From assembly GCF_023516215.1 (NCBI RefSeq), contig NZ_CP097349.1, positions 1,674,001 to 1,738,000 of the forward strand: a DNA stretch of 64,000 nucleotides, read 5' to 3'. The notes beneath the pieces were generated by a model, which saw nothing but the letters and a program-made list of their open reading frames with translations, was not told the origin of the DNA and made no database searches. The stretch is from Cytobacillus pseudoceanisediminis (GTDB lineage: Bacteria > Bacillota > Bacilli > Bacillales > Cytobacillaceae). Each line of letters opens with the position of its first letter. Positions within the stretch are counted from its first letter, which is position 1. The position numbers and the translations under genes are program-made. Positions 58,363-64,000 of the stretch are shown piece by piece.

Positions 58363-58455
58363 CAGGACTCCCCCTACCCGCTAGACTGCGATAACTATAT
58401 ATAGACCATTTTTGACTATTGTAAACTCATCTATACGCCTTCACTCAATATAAAA

Positions 58456-58477
58456 GACGAAGGCCTGCGCCTTCGCC
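58456..58477 (-). terminator. terminator of the DUF3243 gene
   Basis: CGAAGGC (58458-58464) with GCCTTCG (58469-58475), GC-rich, followed by T4 on the minus strand. Confidence 0.75.
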
Positions 58478-58493
58478 TTTAAAGATATATATT

Positions 58494-58817
58494 TTAACCT
58501 ACAAGCTTTACAAGCATATGAGATAGTTTATGCTTTTCTTCTTCAGTTCCTACCTTCCACAATTCCTGCAGAAGCTTTTCTTCCCTGTTTCTTGGATCCT
58601 CTTTGGAAGCCAGATAATCGCCTACCTTTTGAGCTGTGTTCGCGAGCTGTTCCTCATCCATGCCCATTTTCTGGCCCAGGGAGACCTTTCCGCTTAAATA
58701 TTCTTTAAAACCGTCAAAGCTTGAAAGAATTTCATCTTTCTTTTCGCTTCCCATATTACTGAGTTTTTCCTCTACATTGCCTGCTTGTCCATTTACATTA
58801 TTCATATTCTGTTCCAT
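58494..58817 (-). CDS. DUF3243-family protein
   Basis: 107 residues: EILSSFDGFKEYLSGKVSLGQKMGMDEEQLA, YLASKEDPRNREEKLLQELWKVGTEEEKHKLSHMLVKLV, both long helices typical of DUF3243 (YmfJ-type) in Bacillus. Function unknown. Good AGGAGAG site. Confidence 0.8.
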   Translation of the reverse strand: MEQNMNNVNGQAGNVEEKLSNMGSEKKDEILSSFDGFKEYLSGKVSLGQKMGMDEEQLANTAQKVGDYLASKEDPRNREEKLLQELWKVGTEEEKHKLSHMLVKLVG

Positions 58818-59013
58818 GCTTGAATCTCTCCTTTATATGGATGTGATTGCTGTGACAGTCTACTAATACCCGCTGTTAATCATGTCAAACACAAGCCAGA
58901 GAGTTTGAAAAACCTCCCTGAAATAAATTGGACAACTTTTTATTTGCACATGGTATGCAGGTTTGCTCACATGGTACAATATACTAACATAGAAAGTATG
59001 AAGGAGAGTTTTT

Positions 59014-59597
59014 ATGATTTATGGAATTATCATTATTTTAGCTTACTTACTGGGCTCCATTCCTTCTGGTTTAATAGTAGGAAAACTTTTTTATGGAGTG
59101 GATATCCGTGAGCATGGCAGCGGAAATTTAGGCGGAACTAATACTTTCCGGACCCTTGGAGTTAAGGCCGGCATGATTGTGACCATAGCTGATATCTTAA
59201 AAGGCACCCTTGCTGCATCCCTGCCCTTTTTCTTTGGATCGGACATGCATCATCTTGCTGCAGGAGTTTTTGCAGTTATTGGGCACATGTATCCGCTGTT
59301 TGCCGGCTTTCGCGGTGGTAAAGCAGTCGCTACATCGGGGGAGTGCTGTTAGCCTATGTTCCCTTAATGTTTCTTATCATATTGGGTGTTTTCTTTCTAA
59401 GCCTTTACATAACCAAGTACGTGTCCTTGTCCTCTATTCTGGCAGCACTGGCATCCATCATTTACGCACTAATTATATGGGACATTCCACTAATTATAGT
59501 AGTAACTATACTTGGCATCTTTGTTATTTACAGACATAGGGAAAATATTAAACGAATCAGGGACAAAACCGAGCCCAAAATAAAATGGCTTGGCTGA
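59014..59597 (+). CDS. plsY: glycerol-3-phosphate acyltransferase PlsY, frame broken at G5 (59337-59341)
   Basis: First step of phospholipid synthesis with acyl-phosphate. About 195 residues, five helices: [30 protein letters not shown] (phosphate site) and [13 protein letters not shown]. One extra G at 59337-59341 restores [18 protein letters not shown]. PlsY is essential in most Bacilli, so the break is almost certainly a base-call error. GAAGGAGAG site before the ATG. Confidence 0.93.
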
Positions 59598-59617
59598 AAA
59601 CCAGCCAGCCTGCAATG

Positions 59618-59645
59618 CAGCAGACTAGATCTGCTGTATTTTTTT
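59618..59645 (+). terminator. Rho-independent terminator of plsY
   Basis: CAGCAGA (59618-59624) with TCTGCTG (59630-59636) then T7. Confidence 0.85.
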
Positions 59646-59870
59646 GTCTAATTTTCTAATTCTTAAATTATTTTCAGATATTTCAGTCTAGTTTATTTGA
59701 ATAAAGTGTTAAAGGAATATTATACTGATTACAAAGGCCTAGAAACATAATACTATAAAGCCTATATAACAATTTTTATACATAAAGAAACATAAATTGA
59801 TATCTTTCGCCATACATTAGTTTAGGCTAAAATTTCAGCCAAAAACGTTAAAGTTAGGATGAAGAATTAA

Positions 59871-60945
59871 ATGGATAAAACTCAAGGCCTGCTGGAAAAC
59901 GTTTCCTTCCCATACTTTTTCATTGATCATAACCTAAGAATACTCACTTCATCATTAATAAGTGCTGAAGGAATGTTTACCGAATTTTTGGCAACAGAAG
60001 ATATTAGCAGATTCAACAATCTATTAAAGAAAAATGAATCTGGCATTTTTAAACTTAAAATAGGTAATAGCATTCTTCCATATAGAATTCATCTAGAAAA
60101 AAGTGATGCTGCGCACTATCATCTTTTTTGTTTTCCCTCTCTTCAGAAGATGAGGAATTAAGAAAGATGGCGGAGCACATGCAAAAAAGGCTGCACCGCG
60201 TTAATTACCAATTAAGAGAAAAAAGAAACACTTAAATAAAGCAGTGAAAGAGAATAAAGAAACTGTTTTGATATCTGACTATTCAGCTGATGCTGGACAG
60301 TTAGCGGGGATTGCACATGAGATCCGGAATCCGCTAACAACTGTAAAAGGATTTTTACAGCTTTTGAAGCCTTATTTATTAGAAATCGGAAAAGAACAGT
60401 ACGCTGAGATTGCAATTGAAGAAATTAATCGGGCAAATGATATAATATATGAATTCTTAAATGCATCAAAACCTCCTCAAAACAAAAGAACGGAAATAGA
60501 AGTCAACAGATTAGTTAAGGAAATGAAAATATTCTTCGAAAGCGAGGCGCATATTAGAAATATTAACCTTTCTGTATGCCTTTGCCCTAATAATCCCATT
60601 TTCTATGGTGATGTGAAGCAGATAAAGCAGGTCCTCATCAATATTATTAGAAATGCAATGGAAGCATGTGAAAGCATTCCTGCTCCAGAAGGAAAAATAG
60701 ATCTTAAAGCAAAAGCCCTTAACCAAAAAGTATCCATCACCATCCAAGATAATGGATTGGGAATGTCAGAAAAAACAATAAGCAAATTGTTCGTCCCATT
60801 CTATACAACAAAAGAAAAAGGAACCGGCATCGGTCTATCCATATGCCAAAAAATAATTGAAGAGCATGATGGCAAGATAAATGTCCATTCGAAAATGTCA
60901 CAGGGCACTGTCTTTGAAATTGAATTTCCGATGATTATCAACTGA
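59871..60945 (+). CDS. soluble sensor histidine kinase, frame broken twice
   Basis: About 358 residues once one base is added at C3 (60135-60137) and A6 (60219-60224). N-terminal small PAS-like region (LENVSFPYFFIDHNLRIL), a coiled link, then HisKA with the phospho-His in LAGIAHEIRNPLTTVKGFLQ and an HATPase with DVKQIKQVLINIIRNAMEA, DNGLGMS and GTGIGLSICQKII. No membrane helix. The HEIRNPLTTVKGFLQ box is that of sporulation-type kinases (KinA-E), so an input to a phosphorelay is plausible. No response regulator next to it. Confidence 0.85.
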
Positions 60946-61102
60946 AGTTATTAATTATTATTTTGTAAACAGTTATCAATGGAAATCAGATTATGACATT
61001 TAAAATAAAAAAATAGCAGAAAAATGATGAAAATTGAAAAAATTCATATTAAAATTAGACTATTAATATATCTTTATACTCTATATTAAGGGGATAATTT
61101 TT

Positions 61103-62260
61103 ATGAAATTCAGTAATGCCTTCTTACTATCCACAGTCATCTGTACAATGTTAATTATTTGTTCGGCTTTATTCATCTATCAATTGCACACAGAGAATAA
61201 AGCGGAGGCAGCTGAAGCAAAACCTGCTCAATTGCATATGGAAAACAGAGAAACCACCGCGGTTAATAAAATGCTTATAGAGAAGGTGACATTGGGAGCA
61301 ATTGGCGACATCCTTATTCATGACAGGGTATATAATGTTGCACAAACAAAAACAGGCTATGATTTCAAACCAATGTTTGAACATGCAAAAACGCTATTAA
61401 AAACGCCCGACATCCTGCTTGCCAATCAAGAAACTATTTTGGGAGGTCCGGAAATAGGAATTTCCAGTTACCCCATGTTCAACAGCCCTCAGGAAGTGGG
61501 AGACGCCCTCATTGAGGCTGGTGTTGACATAGTTTCAACTGCCAATAACCATTCACTCGATAAGGGAGAAAAAGGATTGAAAACATCCCTGGATTATTTG
61601 GATCAGATAGGATTGCCGCATGTGGGAACAAACAGAACACCCAGCGAACAGCAAACCTTGAAGGTAATAAACAAAAACGGAATTAAAGTTGCTTATCTTT
61701 CTTACACATATGGTACAAACGGAATTCCCGTTCCGGCAGGAAAAGATTATCTCGTTAACCTCATTGATAGAACAGCAATGAAAGAGGAAATTAACCGGGC
61801 AAAAGATGAAGCTGACGTAGTTGTTATGAGTATGCATTGGGGAAATGAATACCAGCTTCAGCCCACAGAGGAACAAAAGGAACTGGCAGAGGTCCTCGCA
61901 AATGATGGTGTGGATATTATTTTCGGACACCATCCACATGTACTGCAGCCAATGGAATGGATTGACAGGAAAGACGGACGGAAATCTCTTGTTGTATACT
62001 CTCTAGGCAATTTTTTATCCGGCCAGATTAATGATTACAAGGACATAGGCGGTATTGCAACTGTGGAGATTACGAAATATATTGATCAAAACGGGGTCGA
62101 TATTGAACTTTCCAATCCGGGGTTCATCCCGACATACGTAAGTAATAAACAGCCAAAATATCGGGTAGTACCATTGAAGGATGCTGGCGGCTATGGCCTT
62201 CCCAATGCAGAGTCGAAATACAGCGAAATTATGGCACATATGCTCGATCATGTTCAATAA
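61103..62260 (+). CDS. CapA-family protein (poly-gamma-glutamate type metallophosphatase)
   Basis: 385 residues. N-terminal signal anchor, then a calcineurin-like CapA domain: GAIGDILIHDRVY, ANQETILGG, TANNHSLDKGEKGL, SMHWGNEYQL and GHHPHVLQPMEW, all family metal motifs. In B. subtilis relatives (YwtB/PgsA/CapA) serve poly-gamma-glutamate surface attachment; here the pgs partners are absent, so substrate is unknown. GGGGATAA before the ATG. Confidence 0.87.
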   Translation: MKFSNAFLLSTVICTMLIICSALFIYQLHTENKAEAAEAKPAQLHMENRETTAVNKMLIEKVTLGAIGDILIHDRVYNVAQTKTGYDFKPMFEHAKTLLKTPDILLANQETILGGPEIGISSYPMFNSPQEVGDALIEAGVDIVSTANNHSLDKGEKGLKTSLDYLDQIGLPHVGTNRTPSEQQTLKVINKNGIKVAYLSYTYGTNGIPVPAGKDYLVNLIDRTAMKEEINRAKDEADVVVMSMHWGNEYQLQPTEEQKELAEVLANDGVDIIFGHHPHVLQPMEWIDRKDGRKSLVVYSLGNFLSGQINDYKDIGGIATVEITKYIDQNGVDIELSNPGFIPTYVSNKQPKYRVVPLKDAGGYGLPNAESKYSEIMAHMLDHVQ

Positions 62261-62284
62261 AGCGCTTTTTGGCGCTTTTTTTGT
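62259..62284 (+). terminator. Rho-independent terminator of the CapA-like gene
   Basis: AAAGCGC (62259-62265) with GCGCTTT (62272-62278), then T-run. Confidence 0.8.
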
Positions 62285-62327
62285 GTAAAAAATGGTAAAA
62301 TATTTTGTAGGCAAAGGAGGTCTGATC

Positions 62328-63139
62328 ATGAAAACCGCTTATGTTAATAAGTCTTTTCCTTATTTGCAATTATGTATATTCACAGCTGCAATATTGCTTT
62401 TTCAATACAAACTTTTTGCTTTCGCTTTCATACTTTGTTTTGGGCTTATCATTTTTTTACTATTCACTTCAGAGCAGGAACGTGTTTTTCCCTGGATCAT
62501 TGCAGGGTATTTAACAGGCAGTCTACTGTTTCTTTACGGCGATAAAATGCTAGATGCACTGTCTTTTCAACACTTCATTTTAATGATTTTCAATCGGATT
62601 CTACTGTTGATCCCTATCCTTCTTCTTGTTTATATCTCAAAAAATTTAACAAAACTGCCATTCCTTTTTGGCGGAAGCCGGATTGGAATTCCCAAATATT
62701 TTTTCCATTCATATGGAGCGGCTTCCATTCATTAAAAATAAAACATTTTCTTGTGGTTGCTATCATGATTAATTTTGCTTCATTTGCGTATTCAATTTTT
62801 TTAGCTGAAAACTCCTTAACCAGGGACTTTATCATTTTCCTGATTGGTTTCTCCATCATTAATGGAATGATGGAAGAGCTCTTATGGAGAGGAATCATCT
62901 TATCCAGAATGTCGGAGCTTTCAGGAGAAAAGACAGCTGTCCTTTTTTCTGGGCTGGCGTTCGGTTTTTCCCATATAATGCTAGGCTACTCTTTTATCTC
63001 ATGTCTGCTGTTTGCTTTTGGCGGAGTTTTTTATGCCGCCATTACAGTAAAATCCCGAAGCATTTTTCCGGCTGTCATATGGCATATTGCCATGAATGTA
63101 TTTATGATTCTAAGCGGATTCATCCCTTTTCCAGGTTAA
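62328..63139 (+). CDS. CPBP-family intramembrane metalloprotease (CAAX-like), frame broken at T6 (62699-62704)
   Basis: About 270 residues with eight membrane segments. The protease motifs are MMEELLWRG (EExxxR) and AFGFSHIMLG, with a third at AVIWHIAMNVF. One T added at 62699-62704 joins KYFFPFIWSGFHSLKIKHFLVV to the second half. The family includes bacteriocin self-protection and processing proteases; target unknown. ATG 62328 with GCAAAGGAGG. Confidence 0.85.
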
Positions 63140-63143
63140 AAGC

Positions 63144-63173
63144 AGGACTTCTGACAGCAGCAAGTCCTTTTTA
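63144..63173 (+). terminator. Rho-independent terminator
   Basis: AGGACTT (63144-63150) with AAGTCCT (63162-63168), then T5. Confidence 0.75.
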
Positions 63174-63234
63174 TGTATAGGATTAAAGTAGCTTAATAAG
63201 CATAGCTGGATACACATCCTACTTTGCCAAATTA

Positions 63235-63495
63235 TTAATGTCCTCCTCCAAATACCAGCTCCTGAAGAAAAACCATGCCAACAGAAAGCAGACCCAAAAC
63301 TGCCATCAGGGGGACGAAAAGATTTTTGCTTTTATGAAAGATAAATGTAAGGGCAAAATACAATAGAGCTGATACAGTTAAAAAAATCCCTGATTCAGTT
63401 AATTTTTTAGTACCATCCGTTTGAATGAACACCTGGAGGGCTATGCCTGTAAACAGAGCGGCACCTAAGATATTAAAAAAACGAAATGAATTCAT
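63235..63495 (-). CDS. small membrane protein
   Basis: 86 residues with three hydrophobic helices (ILGAALFTGIALQVFI, FLTVSALLYFALTFIF, LFVPLMAVLGLLSVGMVFL) and an end in GGGH. Unknown function. Divergent from the next gene. Confidence 0.65.
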   Translation of the reverse strand: MNSFRFFNILGAALFTGIALQVFIQTDGTKKLTESGIFLTVSALLYFALTFIFHKSKNLFVPLMAVLGLLSVGMVFLQELVFGGGH

Positions 63496-63593
63496 CTAAT
63501 CACCCCATCAATTCATTTTATGAAAACATTATATTCGCGCATAAAGAAAAACTAGCCTATAATATGACTATCACCCAGGAGGAGGAATTTCAA

Positions 63594-63887
63594 ATGAACA
63601 TACATATTGAAGATCAGGCTGCCCAATGGTATCAGGAGGAAATGCTCTTGAATAAGGGTGACTTCGTCCGCTTTTTTGCAAGATATGGCGGGTGCAGTAC
63701 TGTCCAGCAGGGATTTTCATTAGGAGTCTCTAATGAACACCCACATAACGCAGGAGTCCAGACTGAAAAAAACGGAATTACTTATTTTATTGAAGAAAAG
63801 GACTTATGGTACTTTGATAATCATGATTTATTGGTGACATTTAATGAGAAAGCACAGGAACCTGAATTCAAATATAACAATGGGTAA
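63594..63887 (+). CDS. yneR: HesB/YadR-like protein (YneR family)
   Basis: 97 residues: FVRFFARYGGCSTVQQGFSL, then GITYFIEEKDLWYFDNHDLLVTF. A member of the HesB-like family but keeping only one of the three conserved Cys, as B. subtilis YneR does; iron-sulfur carriage is therefore unlikely. ATG 63594 is chosen for AGGAGGAGG. Its place near plsY matches yneR/yneS synteny. Confidence 0.82.
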   Translation: MNIHIEDQAAQWYQEEMLLNKGDFVRFFARYGGCSTVQQGFSLGVSNEHPHNAGVQTEKNGITYFIEEKDLWYFDNHDLLVTFNEKAQEPEFKYNNG

Positions 63888-63916
63888 AAGAAGCAGATCC
63901 GGCCTGCTTCTTTTTC
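63888..63916. terminator. terminator after yneR
   Basis: AAGAAGCAG (63888-63896) with CTGCTTCTT (63904-63912), then T-run; shared by converging genes. Confidence 0.85.
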
Positions 63917-63998
63917 ATTTCAGCCTTTCCAGCTGCTCCCAAAGCTTTTCCTTTTCAAGGATTTCTTTCTGCCTGGCACCAATCAAATCATAGTGCGA
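63915..63998 (-). CDS. C-terminal end of a hypothetical protein (cut by window edge)
   Basis: A minus-strand frame enters from the right edge and stops at 63915. The visible 27 residues (HYDLIGARQKEILEKEKLWE and on) are a charged helix, probably coiled coil. It ends next to the shared terminator, which supports a real gene end. Confidence 0.5.
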   Translation of the reverse strand, partial: SHYDLIGARQKEILEKEKLWEQLERLK

Positions 63999-64000
63999 GT

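Overview
The window reads as chromosomal DNA of a moderately low-GC, endospore-forming Bacillaceae member (Bacillus/Cytobacillus-like). Evidence: parE-parC-alsT order with a yneT-type gene upstream, plsY and yneR-type genes, spore-membrane type DUF1657/DUF421 genes, ykoP/ykoQ-type genes, AGGAGG-type ribosome sites with many TTG/GTG starts, CIRCE and LexA operators, and strong Rho-independent terminators.

Layout. 0-4.4 kb: oligoendopeptidase F, then a SenB-like glycosyltransferase running into selD, whose active-site codon is an in-frame UGA (selenocysteine). 4.7-7.8 kb: a PhnD-PhnE-PhnC uptake operon plus a polysaccharide deacetylase with an in-frame UGA near its start. 7.9-22.7 kb: a kinase-fold protein, CIRCE-linked htpG, small membrane/spore-type genes, a metallophosphoesterase, a lipoprotein of the alkaline phosphatase superfamily, a staygreen-family protein. 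22.8-29.7 kb (minus strand): alsT, parC, parE with a LexA box, CoA-binding protein. 30.7-44.9 kb (minus strand): a bacterial microcompartment (BMC) locus. 45.7-54.6 kb (plus strand): purine-riboswitch-like leader, xanthine dehydrogenase genes with maturation factors, purine permease, second adenine deaminase. 54.6-55 kb: noncoding repeats. 55-64 kb: GH18 protein, phospholipase D-like protein, DUF3243, plsY, histidine kinase, CapA, CPBP protease, HesB/YneR.

The system that stands out is 30.7-54.6 kb. Two divergent gene sets together could take adenine/hypoxanthine to xanthine (adenine deaminase, Xdh) and then open the xanthine ring by the route known from purine-fermenting clostridia: cyclic amidohydrolase, cysteine amidohydrolase on a ureido group, UbiD/UbiX decarboxylation, deamination and ring opening of aminoimidazole. 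In the same operon are three hexameric BMC shell proteins, one pentameric vertex protein, and a protein with an N-terminal helix resembling an encapsulation tag. No aldehyde dehydrogenase or phosphotransacylase of classical metabolosomes is present. I infer a shell-enclosed xanthine/aminoimidazole degradation pathway in a Bacillus-like organism.

Quality note: 15 genes are split by frame breaks. At least 18 of about 20 breaks are repaired by adding one base to a run of identical bases, including in the essential gene plsY. I therefore treat these as probable undercalled homopolymers, not pseudogenes, and annotate the genes full length.
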